Assembly (NCBI GenBank): GCA_028736075.1
Contig: CP117875.1
Location: 372,001-436,000, forward strand
Origin: Chryseobacterium sp. KACC 21268
Lineage (GTDB): Bacteria; Bacteroidota; Bacteroidia; Flavobacteriales; Weeksellaceae
Reading direction: 5' to 3'
Length of the DNA: 64,000 bases
This document shows, in pieces, positions 1 to 9,868 of this stretch; the first letter of the stretch is position 1; each line of letters opens with the position of its first letter. Position numbers and translations under genes: made by a program. The notes under the pieces were generated by a model. That model had not been told where the DNA came from and did no database searches. It saw nothing but the letters and a program-made list of their open reading frames with translations.

Positions 1-2549
1 TTAAGGAAGAAAAATTTTCCGAAGCGCTGGATATCGCACGTCATCAGGTAGATGGCGGCGCACAAATCCTGGATGTCAATTTCGATGACGGATTGATTGA
101 CGGAAAAGCCTCAATGATAAAATTCCTAAACTTAATTGCTTCGGAACCAGATATTTCCAGAATTCCAATTATGATTGATTCCTCGAAATGGGAAATTTTG
201 GAAGCGGGATTACAAGTTGTTCAAGGAAAGGCGGTTGTGAATTCCATCAGTTTAAAGGAAGGTGAAGAAGAGTTCATCAAACACGCCAGAGCAATCAAAC
301 GTTACGGCGCCGCGGTGATTGTAATGGCTTTCGATGAGGTTGGGCAAGCTGATAATTTTGAGAGAAGATTGGAAATTACCAAACGTTCTTATGATATTTT
401 GGTCAATCAACTCAACTTTCCGGCAGAAGATATTATTTTCGATTTGAATATTTTCCCTGTTGCAACTGGGATGGAAGAACACCGCAGAAACGCCATTGAT
501 TTCATTGAGGCGACGCGTTGGGTTCGATCCAATCTTCCTTATGCTTCCGTGAGTGGAGGCGTTTCCAACGTTTCATTTTCTTTCCGAGGCAATGATTCTG
601 TGCGTGAAGCGATGCATTCCGTTTTCCTTTATCACGCGATAAAAGCGGGGATGAATATGGGAATCGTAAACCCCACGATGTTGGAAGTTTATGACGAAAT
701 CCCGAAAAAATTGCTGGAATTGGTCGAGGACGTGATGCTCGACAGAAAAGACGATGCAACTGAAAGACTGTTAGACTATTCCGAAAGAGTAAAATCAACC
801 AAAAAAGAAAAAGCCGAGGATTTGGCTTGGCGCGAAATGCCTTTGCAAGATAGAATCACACATTCCTTAGTCAAAGGACTTGACCGTTTTATCGAGGAAG
901 ATACTGAACAAGCAAGATTGCAGGCAGAAAAACCACTTCACGTCATCGAAGTTAATCTAATGACTGGAATGGGCGTTGTAGGCGACCTTTTTGGAAGTGG
1001 AAAAATGTTCTTGCCTCAGGTTGTAAAATCGGCTAGAGTAATGAAAAAAGCAGTGGCTTACTTGCAACCATTCATCGAAGCTGAAAAAGACGGAACTAGA
1101 CCAGCTAACGGTAAAATACTGATGGCAACCGTAAAAGGCGACGTTCACGACATTGGAAAAAATATTGTGAGTGTGGTTTTGGGTTGCAACAATTACGACA
1201 TCGTTGACCTCGGCGTGATGGTTCCGGCGGATAAAATTATTCAAACTGCGATTGATGAAAAAGTGGATATCATTGGTCTAAGCGGATTGATTACACCAAG
1301 TTTGGACGAGATGGTTCACCTCGCTTCGGAATTGGAAAGACGAAATCTTAATTTCCCATTATTAATTGGAGGCGCAACGACTTCCAAAGCGCACACAGCT
1401 GTTAAAATCGCTCCGAAATATGCAAATACAGTTGTTCACGTGAACGATGCTTCCAGAGCTGTCGGTGTTGTAAGTTCACTTTTAAATAAGGATAAATCCA
1501 GCGTTTATTCTTTGGAATTGAAAAAAGATTATGACGATTTCCGTGAAAAATTCCTGAATCGACAAGTTGATAAAGAATACGTGACAATTGATGAAGCGAG
1601 AAAACAGAAATTCAAAATCGATTGGGAAAATGAAGAGATTCACAAGCCAAATAAATTAGGAATCACCATTATCGAAGACCAAGATTTAGACGAATTGGTA
1701 GAATTTATCGACTGGTCTCCATTTTTCAGAAGCTGGCAATTGTTTGGGAAATTCCCAGATATTTTGACGGATAATGTGGTTGGCGAACAGGCGACGATTT
1801 TGTTTAATGAAGCCAAAGCAATGCTCAAGAAAATCCTTCAAGAAAAAAGTTTCAAAGCCAAAGGTATTTTCGGAATCTTCCCTGCAAATGCGACTGAACG
1901 TGATGATATTGTGGTTTATGATGAGAATCAAAATGTGATTTCGACTTTCAGAACTTTGAGACAACAACATAAAAAATCTGAGGGCAAAGAATATTTCGCT
2001 TTGTCAGATTTCATTGCGCCTGAAAATTCAGCAAAGCAAGATTATATCGGTGTTTTTTGCGTTTGCACAGGTTTTGGTGCGGATGAATTGGCGAAAGAAT
2101 ACGAAGATAAAATGGACGATTACAATGCAATTATGGTAAAAGCTTTGGCCGACCGTTTTGCAGAGGCTTTCGCAGAATTTCTCCACAAAAAAGTCAGAAC
2201 CGAATATTGGGGTTATTCAGAAAACGAAACTTTGACCAACGATGATTTGATTAAAGAAAAATATTTGGGAATTCGTCCCGCTCCGGGCTATCCGGCTTGT
2301 CCTGACCATTTGGATAAATTGACGATTTGGGATTTGCTTAAAGTTGATGAAAAAATCGGAGTGACTTTAACCGAAAGTTTAGCGATGTGGCCAACTGCAG
2401 CAGTTTCCGGTTATTATTTTGGTAATGAAAAATCAAAATATTTCGGCGTTGGAAAGATTGATGAAGACCAATTGAAAGATTATGCCGACAGAAAAGATGT
2501 CGATTTGGAATATGCGAGAAAATGGCTGAGCCCGAATTTGGCTGATTAG
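1..2549 (+). CDS. metH: Cobalamin-dependent methionine synthase, 3' part
   Basis: Methylates homocysteine to methionine using methyl-tetrahydrofolate and a cobalamin cofactor. The gene is cut by the window edge; the open frame runs from base 3, so the true start lies outside. In order I see the pterin-binding domain (to about base 850, with MIDSSKWE and [12 protein letters not shown]), the cobalamin cap and B12-binding domain with DVHDIGKN, whose histidine codon at 1146-1148 is the expected cobalt ligand, and the C-terminal AdoMet reactivation domain with [12 protein letters not shown] at 2274-2309. No homocysteine-binding barrel is visible; it would lie upstream, and in many Bacteroidota it is a separate gene, which this window cannot decide. 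metF follows after 37 bases, the usual pairing because MetF makes the methyl donor. Confidence 0.97.
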   Translation, partial: KEEKFSEALDIARHQVDGGAQILDVNFDDGLIDGKASMIKFLNLIASEPDISRIPIMIDSSKWEILEAGLQVVQGKAVVNSISLKEGEEEFIKHARAIKRYGAAVIVMAFDEVGQADNFERRLEITKRSYDILVNQLNFPAEDIIFDLNIFPVATGMEEHRRNAIDFIEATRWVRSNLPYASVSGGVSNVSFSFRGNDSVREAMHSVFLYHAIKAGMNMGIVNPTMLEVYDEIPKKLLELVEDVMLDRKDDATERLLDYSERVKSTKKEKAEDLAWREMPLQDRITHSLVKGLDRFIEEDTEQARLQAEKPLHVIEVNLMTGMGVVGDLFGSGKMFLPQVVKSARVMKKAVAYLQPFIEAEKDGTRPANGKILMATVKGDVHDIGKNIVSVVLGCNNYDIVDLGVMVPADKIIQTAIDEKVDIIGLSGLITPSLDEMVHLASELERRNLNFPLLIGGATTSKAHTAVKIAPKYANTVVHVNDASRAVGVVSSLLNKDKSSVYSLELKKDYDDFREKFLNRQVDKEYVTIDEARKQKFKIDWENEEIHKPNKLGITIIEDQDLDELVEFIDWSPFFRSWQLFGKFPDILTDNVVGEQATILFNEAKAMLKKILQEKSFKAKGIFGIFPANATERDDIVVYDENQNVISTFRTLRQQHKKSEGKEYFALSDFIAPENSAKQDYIGVFCVCTGFGADELAKEYEDKMDDYNAIMVKALADRFAEAFAEFLHKKVRTEYWGYSENETLTNDDLIKEKYLGIRPAPGYPACPDHLDKLTIWDLLKVDEKIGVTLTESLAMWPTAAVSGYYFGNEKSKYFGVGKIDEDQLKDYADRKDVDLEYARKWLSPNLAD

Positions 2550-2586
2550 ACTTTGAATTTTAAACCTTGAATTTTGAATTAAAATA

Positions 2587-3546
2587 ATGAAAATTACTGA
2601 CCATATAAAAAACGCAAACGGCAAAACGCTTTTCTCTTTCGAAATTGTTCCTCCCCAAAAAGGCGTTGGAATTGCCGATTTATATAAAAACATTGACCCG
2701 TTGATGGAATTTAAACCTCCATTTATAGATGTGACGACTTCTCGTGAAGAATACATTTTTCTTGAAAGAGGAAACGGTTTGATGGAGCGCAAAATCACAA
2801 GAATGCGTCCTGGAACTTTGGGGATTTGTTCCGCGATTCAAAATAAATATAACGTAGATACAGTTCCACACGTGTTGTGCGGAGGATTTACGAAAGAAGA
2901 AACCGAATATCTTCTGGTGGATTGTATGTATTTGGGAATCAATAATATTGTTGCTCTTCGAGGCGACGCTATGAAAGGTGAAAAATACTTTGAGCAGTCA
3001 AAAGGAGGACACAAATATGCTTCGGATTTGGTAAAACAAATTCACGATTTAGGAACCGGAAAATACCTTCACGAGGAAATCGTCCAATGTGAGGAAAATA
3101 GTAGTTTCTGCATCGGCGTCGCAGGTTATCCGGAAAAACATATCGAAGCACCTTCTATGAATTATGACCTTCAAATGTTGAAGAAAAAAGTGGAAGCTGG
3201 CGCAGATTACATTGTCACTCAAATGTTCTTCGACAATCAAAAATTCTTTGACTTCGTAAAACAAGCCAGAGAAATCGGAATTGATGTTCCAATTATTCCA
3301 GGCATCAAACCAATTGCTACCAAAGGTCATTTGCAAATGTTGCCACAAGTTTTCAAAATCGATTTGCCTGAGAATTTAATCTCTGAAGTTTTGAAATGCA
3401 AAACCAACAGCGATGTACGCGAAGTCGGGATAGAATGGGCCATCAACCAATGCAAAGAATTGTTGGATTTTGGAATTCCGGTTCTGCATTTTTATTCGAT
3501 GGGGAAAAGCGATAATATTTTGAAAATTGGAAGAGAAGTTTTCTAG
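2587..3546 (+). CDS. metF: Methylenetetrahydrofolate reductase
   Basis: Reduces 5,10-methylene-THF to 5-methyl-THF, the methyl donor for MetH just upstream. The 319-residue length fits bacterial MetF. FSFEIVPP at residues 16-23 carries the catalytic glutamate (E19), and ALRGDA near residue 122 belongs to the FAD site. The ATG start lies 37 bases after the metH stop, so the two are very likely co-transcribed. A strong palindromic terminator follows directly. One cysteine-rich spot (CEENSSFC) is ordinary for Bacteroidota MetF. Identification is secure from motifs and context. Confidence 0.96.
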   Translation: MKITDHIKNANGKTLFSFEIVPPQKGVGIADLYKNIDPLMEFKPPFIDVTTSREEYIFLERGNGLMERKITRMRPGTLGICSAIQNKYNVDTVPHVLCGGFTKEETEYLLVDCMYLGINNIVALRGDAMKGEKYFEQSKGGHKYASDLVKQIHDLGTGKYLHEEIVQCEENSSFCIGVAGYPEKHIEAPSMNYDLQMLKKKVEAGADYIVTQMFFDNQKFFDFVKQAREIGIDVPIIPGIKPIATKGHLQMLPQVFKIDLPENLISEVLKCKTNSDVREVGIEWAINQCKELLDFGIPVLHFYSMGKSDNILKIGREVF

Positions 3547-3550
3547 AACT

Positions 3551-3580
3551 AAAAAGAGATGCAAATTTGCATCTCTTTTT
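3551..3580. terminator. Bidirectional terminator between metF and a secreted unknown
   Basis: A perfect palindrome with A-run on the left and T-run on the right; the core stem pairs AGAGATGCAAA (3555-3565) with TTTGCATCTCT (3566-3576). It can end metF on the plus strand and the converging gene at 3581-4246 on the minus strand. Confidence 0.85.
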
Positions 3581-4246
3581 TTATTTGTTAAGGAAAGTAA
3601 TCACTTTTACTAAGGATTCTTCTTGCTTTACATTTATTTTATTGGCTTTCATAAAATCCTCTAATTCTGGTTTTTTCTCAGGAAAATAGCCTAGTAATTC
3701 CTTGTTGTTTTTTGGTGCTTTCATTATTTTCTGGTCGGATACAATGAAATAGGTGGGACTTATTCTCTCGAATTTGGAATAGCCTTCTTTAATTAATGAA
3801 TTAGGTTCGATAGATGATTTGGTAACCTGGATTTTTATTTTTTCCTTTTTTAGTAATTGATTTTTACCTTCAACCAGTCTGAAAAAATAACCATCATAAT
3901 CTTTCAAATAAACGATGACAACGCCCGTTGTTTTCAACTTAAATTTAGATAAGTCCTCACTTTTTGGAACTTCATAGACTTTATCTTCTTTCAGTACTTC
4001 TATCTTATCTGAGTACGCATCATAACGGATTTGCACTTCTTCAGTTGAGTCTCCTACAGTAGCAGTAACGAAATTAGCAGTCAAGTATGGACTTCCAATA
4101 ACATTATTTCCCAAACTTTTAAATTCTGTATTTACAGAAGCGAGCGGTCCAGTGTAGATTTTGTAATTTTGTTGACAGTACATTTGATTTACAATACAAA
4201 TCACCATCAAAAGAAAAAGTTTTTGCAAAAAAAATTTTTGAGTCAT
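3581..4246 (-). CDS. Secreted protein of unknown function
   Basis: A 221-residue protein with a clear Sec signal peptide: lysine-bearing N-terminus, hydrophobic stretch LFLLMVICIVNQMYC, then a Q-rich mature start. I do not recognise the mature domain. It is rich in beta-forming residues and lysine, has a GSPYLTANFVTATV segment near residue 50, and resembles small exported proteins commonly annotated as hypothetical in Chryseobacterium. There is no lipobox, T9SS C-terminal domain or later membrane segment, so periplasmic location is the simplest reading. It stands alone on the minus strand and converges on metF through a shared terminator. Function unknown. Confidence 0.8.
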   Translation of the reverse strand: MTQKFFLQKLFLLMVICIVNQMYCQQNYKIYTGPLASVNTEFKSLGNNVIGSPYLTANFVTATVGDSTEEVQIRYDAYSDKIEVLKEDKVYEVPKSEDLSKFKLKTTGVVIVYLKDYDGYFFRLVEGKNQLLKKEKIKIQVTKSSIEPNSLIKEGYSKFERISPTYFIVSDQKIMKAPKNNKELLGYFPEKKPELEDFMKANKINVKQEESLVKVITFLNK

Positions 4247-4383
4247 AATTATTAAGTTTATGTAAAATTAAATAAAATGCTCAAATATCTACATATAAAA
4301 TAAGTTTAATTCACACCTATGTTTTAATCGATTCGAGACATTATTTTTTTCAAAAACTTTATTTTAACATCACAAGCTTTAAT

Positions 4384-5610
4384 ATGAAATTATCAGGACC
4401 ATTCAAACAAATCATCACACTCAACCATCTTCTATTGAAGGGAAAATTAAATAACGAACAATTGGAAATCATCATTGATGGCGGAATTTTGACCGAAGAA
4501 GGAATTGTTCTCGAAGTTGATAACTTCGAAGTTCTAAAACAAAAATTTCCAAATTCAGAAATCGATTTGATTAAAAATGAACAAATTGCACTTCCTGCTT
4601 TTGTGGATGCACACACGCATATTTGTTTCGGCGGAAATCGGGCTAATGATTTTGCAATGCGAAATGCAGGAAAAACCTATCTAGAAATCGCCGAATCTGG
4701 CGGTGGAATCTGGAGTTCCGTGCAACACACCAGAAAAGCTTCCGAGGAAGATATGATTAATGGAATTCTTGAACGCATCAATATTTTATTAAATCAAGGC
4801 ATCACGACCATCGAGATTAAAAGTGGTTACGGACTGAATCTCGACGAGGAACTGAAAATGTTGAGAGCCATCAAAAAAGCTCAGGCAAAAACCAAAGCCA
4901 CCTTGATTCCCACTTGCCTTTCCGCCCATTTGAAGCCAAGAGATTTCGAAGGTTCTTCCGAGGATTATCTTAATTATATTCTTAATGAAATCTTGCCAAA
5001 AGTAAAAGAAGAAAACCTCGCAAACAGAGTTGATATCTTCATTGAGAAATCAGCTTTTCAGCCGGAAGAAAGTAAAAATTTCCTTTTGAAAGCCAAAGAA
5101 TTAGGATTTCAAATCACCGTTCACGCCGACCAATTCACGGCCGGAAGTTCGAGAATTGCGGTGGAAGTTGGTGCCAAGTCTGCCGACCATTTGGAAGCAA
5201 CAATTGATGAAGATATTGAATTTCTTTCCAATTCAGAAACCGTTGCGATTGCACTTCCAGGCGCAAGTTTAGGTTTGGGCGAACCATTTTCACCAGCCAG
5301 AAAAATCCTCGACAAAGGCGGAATTCTAGCCATCGCAACAGACTGGAATCCAGGTTCTGCACCAATGGGAAATCTCGTGACGCAAGCCTCAATCTTAGCA
5401 ACTTATCAGAAATTGACTACTGCGGAGGTTTTGGCGGCAATAACTTTCCGTGCTGCTTATGCATTGGATTTAGAAGACAGAGGAATTTTGGCAAAAGGTA
5501 AAAAAGCAGATTTCATCACTTACGAAACAGGTAATTTTCAAAATATACTTTACAACCAAGGAAGTTTAAAACCTTCAAAAGTTTACATCAACGGAAAATC
5601 GATTTTATGA
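4384..5610 (+). CDS. hutI: Imidazolonepropionase
   Basis: Third step of histidine degradation: hydrolyses imidazolone-5-propionate to N-formimino-L-glutamate. A 408-residue amidohydrolase-superfamily enzyme. The metal-binding HxH is at H77/H79 (VDAHTHICFGG), a further metal histidine is in TVHADQF near residue 247, and the metal aspartate is D320 in DWNPG. Its stop overlaps the start of the next gene by four bases (ATGA), suggesting translational coupling. No hutU, hutH or hutG is in the window, so the rest of the pathway lies elsewhere. Confidence 0.95.
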   Translation: MKLSGPFKQIITLNHLLLKGKLNNEQLEIIIDGGILTEEGIVLEVDNFEVLKQKFPNSEIDLIKNEQIALPAFVDAHTHICFGGNRANDFAMRNAGKTYLEIAESGGGIWSSVQHTRKASEEDMINGILERINILLNQGITTIEIKSGYGLNLDEELKMLRAIKKAQAKTKATLIPTCLSAHLKPRDFEGSSEDYLNYILNEILPKVKEENLANRVDIFIEKSAFQPEESKNFLLKAKELGFQITVHADQFTAGSSRIAVEVGAKSADHLEATIDEDIEFLSNSETVAIALPGASLGLGEPFSPARKILDKGGILAIATDWNPGSAPMGNLVTQASILATYQKLTTAEVLAAITFRAAYALDLEDRGILAKGKKADFITYETGNFQNILYNQGSLKPSKVYINGKSIL

Positions 5611-6230
5611 TAGAAGAAAGAGACAGTCTAATTTTTGACCTGGACGGAACGCTTTGGGACGCTTCGGAAACCGTTGTCAGAGCCTTTAATGACAGCATTG
5701 TGGAAATTGGTTTTGATATTAATTTGAACGCTTTGGACATCAGAAATTTTTCCGGGATGAAGATGGATGATATTTTTGCCCAACATTTCAATTTTATTCC
5801 GAAAGAAAAACTTCAGAATTTTGAAACTATTTACAGCACGCGAGAGAAGAAATATCTCAATGAGTCGGGCGGAAGATTATTCCCAGACGTCCGAGAAACT
5901 TTAGAAAAACTCAGCAAGACACATCGTCTTTTCATTGTCAGCAATTGTCTTTCGGGCTACATCGAGAGCTTTTTGGATTTTTACGACCTCAATCCGTATT
6001 TTGAGGATTTCGAATGTTTTGGAAATCGGGGTTTGCCAAAAGATGAAAACATTCGATTGATTGTCACAAGAAATGACCTTCAAAACCCAGTCTATGTCGG
6101 CGATACGATTTGGGACAAAGAATCTTCCGACAAAGCTGGCGTCGATTTTATTTATGCCGCTTATGGTTTTGGAAAAATAGAAAATGCTGAATATCAAATA
6201 GAAAAATTCGAAGATTTATTAAAATATTAG
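5607..6230 (+). CDS. HAD-superfamily hydrolase (phosphoglycolate-phosphatase-like)
   Basis: A 207-residue haloacid-dehalogenase-fold phosphatase. Motif I is DLDGTLWD, with nucleophile D11 and general acid D13; motif II is the serine of IVSNC; motif IV is YVGDTIWD near residue 165. The alpha-helical cap lies between motifs I and II, as in the beta-phosphoglucomutase/Gph subfamily. It overlaps hutI by four bases, so it is probably translated with it, but no HAD step is known in histidine degradation. The substrate cannot be told from sequence. Confidence 0.88.
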   Translation: MIEERDSLIFDLDGTLWDASETVVRAFNDSIVEIGFDINLNALDIRNFSGMKMDDIFAQHFNFIPKEKLQNFETIYSTREKKYLNESGGRLFPDVRETLEKLSKTHRLFIVSNCLSGYIESFLDFYDLNPYFEDFECFGNRGLPKDENIRLIVTRNDLQNPVYVGDTIWDKESSDKAGVDFIYAAYGFGKIENAEYQIEKFEDLLKY

Positions 6231-6239
6231 TCCACAAAA

Positions 6240-6266
6240 AAGCCTTATCAAAATCTGATAAGGCTT
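6240..6266. terminator. Bidirectional terminator
   Basis: AAGCCTTATCA (6240-6250) pairs perfectly with TGATAAGGCTT (6256-6266) across a 5-base loop, with a T-run to the right and an A-run to the left. It separates the converging HAD and DUF2911 genes and can stop both. Confidence 0.85.
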
Positions 6267-6288
6267 CCTTTTTTTTAAATCTTGATAA

Positions 6289-6855
6289 TTACTTGAACTC
6301 AATCGGGAATTTAACTTGTGTATTGTCCCAACCAGCGTACAAATCTGCGCCTGTTTTGGTCTGTACAAAAGTGATAGAGAAAAATTCAACAGGAGAAGTC
6401 GTTTTCTCAGCCGGAACATTGAATCTCACCACATCCTTGCTCTTGTCATAAGCGTACGCGCCCCATTTGTCAACATCAGAATTCAGAACGATGGTCCATT
6501 CTTTTTCGTTTGGAACAGCGAATAAACTGTAAGTTCCAGCCGGAATATCTTTTCCGTTGATTTTCACTGGCGTATAGAATTTGATTTCCGTATTTTCATT
6601 CGCTCCCATTCTCCAGATTTCTCCGTATTTGATAAGATTACCGAAAACAACTCTGTTCTTTTTCTGAGGTCTTGAATAAACGACTTTCACTTTCGGCGTT
6701 TCTGACTTTGAAGAAAGCACTTGAAGCGGATAATAGGTCGCATCCATCGGACTTGCATCTGCCGGCAAATAATTTAGTTTTGTCGCATCCAATTTGGCTT
6801 GAGAGTAAGCGCTAACTCCGATTAGCAGAGAGGCTGCTAAGATTAAATTTTTCAT
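6289..6855 (-). CDS. DUF2911 family exported protein
   Basis: A 188-residue protein with a Sec signal peptide (hydrophobic LILAASLLIGVSAYS followed by Q). The mature part matches the DUF2911 family common in Bacteroidota: VVYSRPQKKNR, NLIKYGEIWRMGANENTEI, and PAGTYSLFAVPNEKEWTIV. The family has no established biochemical role; a beta-sandwich is likely. Its start overlaps the stop of the upstream aminotransferase by four bases (ATGA), so expression is probably coupled although the products act in different compartments. Confidence 0.9.
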   Translation of the reverse strand: MKNLILAASLLIGVSAYSQAKLDATKLNYLPADASPMDATYYPLQVLSSKSETPKVKVVYSRPQKKNRVVFGNLIKYGEIWRMGANENTEIKFYTPVKINGKDIPAGTYSLFAVPNEKEWTIVLNSDVDKWGAYAYDKSKDVVRFNVPAEKTTSPVEFFSITFVQTKTGADLYAGWDNTQVKFPIEFK

Positions 6856-8015
6856 TTATTTATTTTTAATTTTATTAATTGTTCAATGGCTTTGTCCAAA
6901 GTTTCCTGTTTTTTGGCGAAACAAAAACGGATAACTTTTTCATCGGTTTTATCTTTGTAAAATGCTGAAAATGGTATCGTTGCAACTTTATGTTCTTTCG
7001 TCAGCCAATAACAAAAATCCTTGTCTTGCATATCAGAAATCGAACCAAAATTGGCGGACAGAAAATAGGTGCCTTCACAATCCAACAATTCAAATGGCGT
7101 TTCCGATAAAGCACTTTTCAAATAATTTCTTTTCTCTTCAAAGAATGTGGAGGTTTTAGAAAAATCCTGAATGTTTTGAAGATATTTTGCAATCGCAAAT
7201 TGAGCAGGCGTATTCACGCAGAAAACATTGTATTGATGGACTTTTCGGAACTCATTCATCAGTTGTTCGGGCGCGAGAATATAACCGATTTTCCAACCCG
7301 TGATGTGAAGCAGTTTTCCAAATGAGCCAACAACAAAAGTGCGTTCCTTCAATTCTGAATATTTGGCTAACGTCAAATGAGATTTCCCGTCAAACGTGAT
7401 GTTTTCATAAACTTCATCGCTTAGAATAATGATGTTGGTGTCTTTTACAATTTTGATTAATTCCTCAATATCATTTTCTTTCAAGATTTTTCCGGAAGGA
7501 TTATTCGGATTGTTGATGATAATCATTTTGGTCTTCTCGGAAACCAGATTTTTCACTTCGGTCCAATTGATTTTGTAATCCGGATAAAGCATTTTGACAT
7601 TTTTCACGATTCCGCCATTCAGGATAATCGCGGGTTCATAACAATCGTAGGCAGGTTCGAAGATAATCACTTCATCATCTTTTTTAACAAATGCAGAAAT
7701 CACGGTGAAAATTCCTTGCGTAGCGCCAGCTGTAATATTAATTTCAGTATCCGGATGATAATCAACCTGATATTGCGAACTGAACTTCCTCGAAATCTCT
7801 TCCCGAAGTTCCTTGATTCCAAACAACGGTGCATATTGATTGTAACCCTCTTTCGCAAAATCGCCCAAGTATTTCAGAAGATTTTCATCAGCTTGATAAT
7901 CGGGAAAACCTTGCGAAAGATTGACTGCGTTTTCCTGTTGTGCCAACAATGACATTTCTGTGAAAATCGTGGTTTTCACGTCCGGAAGTTTGGATGCAGA
8001 TAATCTTAAAGCCAT
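6852..8015 (-). CDS. PLP-dependent aminotransferase, methionine-aminotransferase type
   Basis: Fold-type I class I/II aminotransferase, 387 residues. The PLP lysine is K234 in SFGKLLHITGWKIGY, the pyridine-nitrogen aspartate is D200 in LSDEVYE, and NNPNNPSG near 168-175 is the usual phosphate/carboxylate loop region. The overall pattern (NLSQGFPDY near the N-terminus, HITGWKIGY) fits the YbdL-like methionine aminotransferase group that makes keto-methylthiobutyrate. Exact substrate is inferred from subfamily resemblance; kynurenine or glutamine transaminase activity is possible. The downstream DUF2911 gene overlaps it by four bases. Confidence 0.88.
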   Translation of the reverse strand: MALRLSASKLPDVKTTIFTEMSLLAQQENAVNLSQGFPDYQADENLLKYLGDFAKEGYNQYAPLFGIKELREEISRKFSSQYQVDYHPDTEINITAGATQGIFTVISAFVKKDDEVIIFEPAYDCYEPAIILNGGIVKNVKMLYPDYKINWTEVKNLVSEKTKMIIINNPNNPSGKILKENDIEELIKIVKDTNIIILSDEVYENITFDGKSHLTLAKYSELKERTFVVGSFGKLLHITGWKIGYILAPEQLMNEFRKVHQYNVFCVNTPAQFAIAKYLQNIQDFSKTSTFFEEKRNYLKSALSETPFELLDCEGTYFLSANFGSISDMQDKDFCYWLTKEHKVATIPFSAFYKDKTDEKVIRFCFAKKQETLDKAIEQLIKLKINK

Positions 8016-8066
8016 AATGATGGTAAAATTAAGTAATAATTATTTTAAATCTAAAACAAATTTTAT

Positions 8067-8195
8067 CGCAAAGGCGCAAATCTATTTTTAAAATCAAATG
8101 CTACAAGTCGCCAATTTTGAGGATTCTGTTATTCTTAAAGCGATTTGATTTGCGACTTGCAACAGGTAAGATGATAAGACTTTTACGCCTTTACG
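8067..8195. repeat. Nested imperfect inverted repeat in the miaA upstream region
   Basis: The outer arms are CGCAAAGGCGCAAA (8067-8080) and TTTACGCCTTTACG (8182-8195), which pair at 12 of 14 positions. The inner arms are CAAGTCGC (8104-8111) and GCGACTTG (8152-8159), a perfect match. The arrangement looks like a small dispersed palindromic element of the kind found between Chryseobacterium genes. That family assignment is from memory and was not searched. Confidence 0.5.
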
Positions 8196-8229
8196 TTGAA
8201 ATATAATGCGGGAAGAATTTCACATTTCG

Positions 8230-8237
8230 TAAATTTG
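8230..8237 (+). promoter_or_regulatory. -7 promoter element for miaA
   Basis: TAAATTTG matches the Bacteroidota -7 consensus TAnnTTTG. It lies 13 bases before the TTG start of miaA, which implies a very short leader. No good -33 element is visible at the usual spacing. Confidence 0.5.
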
Positions 8238-8250
8238 CAAAAATATTTTT

Positions 8251-9153
8251 TTGAAACGTCTTATCTCCATCGTCGGAACTACAGGAATCGGGAAAACAAG
8301 ATTGGCCATCGATTTGGCAAATCATCTCGGTACGGAAATTATTTCGTGTGATTCCCGTCAGTTTTATCGTGAGATGAAAATCGGAACTGCAATGCCAACG
8401 GAATCCGAATTGGCGGAGGCAAAACATCATTTTGTCGGGAATCTCAGCATCGATGATTATTATTCCATTGGTTTGTACGAGCACGAAGCGATTGAAAAGC
8501 TGGATGAGATTTTCGCCGAAAAAGATGTTGCCATAATGGTTGGCGGAAGCGGAATGTATGAAAAAGCAGTTGTGGAAGGATTGAACGACTTACCAGAAGC
8601 TGACGAAGAAAATCAAAAAAAACTGATTGATATTTTTGAAAATCAAGGAATTGAACCTTTACAAAAATTATTGTCAGAACTTGACCCGGAATATTTTTCG
8701 GTTGTTGATAAAGACAATTCAAGGCGTTTGTTGAGAGCCATCGACATCATTTGGCAGACTGGAAAAACCTACACCGAAAATCTTAGTTTACCAAAACCTC
8801 AGCGTCATTTTGAGACGTTTAGAATTGGAATCGAGGCACCAAGAGAAGTGATTTATGAAAGAATCAATCGACGTGTTGATATAATGATGGAAAATGGTCT
8901 GTTGGAAGAAGCCAAAGGATTAATTGCCGACAGAGACAAAGTTGCGCTTCAAACTGTTGGTTATTCAGAGTTGTTCAAATATTTTGATGGCGAATGGGAT
9001 TTGGATTTCGCAGTTTCTGAAATCAAGAAGAATTCCCGCCGTTACGCGAAACGCCAAATGACGTGGAATCGAAAATTGGGAAATGTGAATTGGGTGAATT
9101 ATGATAATTCTGTGGAAGAAGCATTATCTTTGCTCAAGAATTTACCAATGTAA
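8251..9153 (+). CDS. miaA: tRNA dimethylallyltransferase
   Basis: Adds a dimethylallyl group to A37 of tRNAs that read UNN codons. The protein is 300 residues, with P-loop GTTGIGKT at 9-16, the substrate motif DSRQFYREMKIGTA just after, and the late-domain segment LQTVGYSELFKYFDG. The start is TTG: the nearest in-frame upstream ATG (8206) runs into a stop, and the -7 element at 8230 leaves little room. It is followed by a redoxin gene on the same strand after 78 bases. Confidence 0.95.
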   Translation: MKRLISIVGTTGIGKTRLAIDLANHLGTEIISCDSRQFYREMKIGTAMPTESELAEAKHHFVGNLSIDDYYSIGLYEHEAIEKLDEIFAEKDVAIMVGGSGMYEKAVVEGLNDLPEADEENQKKLIDIFENQGIEPLQKLLSELDPEYFSVVDKDNSRRLLRAIDIIWQTGKTYTENLSLPKPQRHFETFRIGIEAPREVIYERINRRVDIMMENGLLEEAKGLIADRDKVALQTVGYSELFKYFDGEWDLDFAVSEIKKNSRRYAKRQMTWNRKLGNVNWVNYDNSVEEALSLLKNLPM

Positions 9154-9231
9154 AAATTTAGCATTCTAACAATGGGAATCACAAAATTGGTAAATTGTTA
9201 AACTTTAATATTGTTACATTAAATAAAAATT

Positions 9232-9789
9232 ATGTCAAATACACAATCAAATATGTTGGCTCTGGGAACGAAAGCGCTAGATTTCAGCCTTCCAAATCCT
9301 GTGAAAAATAACGAAATCCAAAGTCTGGAATCTCTGAAAGGGAAGAAAGGAACTTTGGTGGTTTTTATGTGCAATCATTGTCCGTTTGTGCTTCACATCA
9401 TCGATGTTTTGGAGGAATTGTATGAAGATTACAAATCCCAAGGCATCGAGTTTATCGGGATTAATTCCAATGATGTTGACAGATATCCTGCAGATTCTCC
9501 AGAAATGATGATTGATTTTGTGGATGAAAAAGCAATCAAATTCCCTTATCTCTACGACGAAAGTCAAGACGTTGCAAAAGCGTTCGACGCCGCGTGTACA
9601 CCAGATTTTTATTTCTTTGATGAGAATTTAAAATTAATCTATCGCGGACAAATGGATGATTCAAGACCAGGAAATCAGAAGGAGATTACTGGTGAGGATT
9701 TGGTGATTGCGTTTGAAAATCATTTGGCCGGACAAGACCAGGAAGATTTCCAAAGACCAAGTTTGGGTTGTAACATCAAGTGGAAATAA
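9232..9789 (+). CDS. Thioredoxin-fold redoxin (AhpC/TSA family)
   Basis: A 185-residue redoxin-like protein without signal peptide, so cytoplasmic. A CxxC-type pair is present as C47/C50 in MCNHCPFV, followed by the helix that packs on the thioredoxin fold; the cis-proline region is TPDFYFFDENLKLIYRGQ. This CNHCPF group is widespread and usually annotated as a thioredoxin family or peroxiredoxin-like protein. Substrate is unknown. It has its own downstream terminator shared with the converging NUDIX gene. Confidence 0.88.
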   Translation: MSNTQSNMLALGTKALDFSLPNPVKNNEIQSLESLKGKKGTLVVFMCNHCPFVLHIIDVLEELYEDYKSQGIEFIGINSNDVDRYPADSPEMMIDFVDEKAIKFPYLYDESQDVAKAFDAACTPDFYFFDENLKLIYRGQMDDSRPGNQKEITGEDLVIAFENHLAGQDQEDFQRPSLGCNIKWK

Positions 9790-9833
9790 TTGGCTTTTGT
9801 CCGTTTGCTTTTCGCAAATTGCTTTATTGATAT

Positions 9834-9865
9834 AAAAAACCCAGAAATTAGTTTCTGGGTTTTTT
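9834..9865. terminator. Bidirectional terminator
   Basis: AAAAAACCCAGAAA (9834-9847) pairs perfectly with TTTCTGGGTTTTTT (9852-9865) across a TTAG loop. It lies between the converging redoxin and NUDIX genes. Confidence 0.88.
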
Positions 9866-9868
9866 TAG

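Noticed and set aside
1-92. A metH start codon at 93
   Set aside because: Codons upstream to base 3 are in frame and continue the conserved pterin-binding domain, so the gene begins outside the window.
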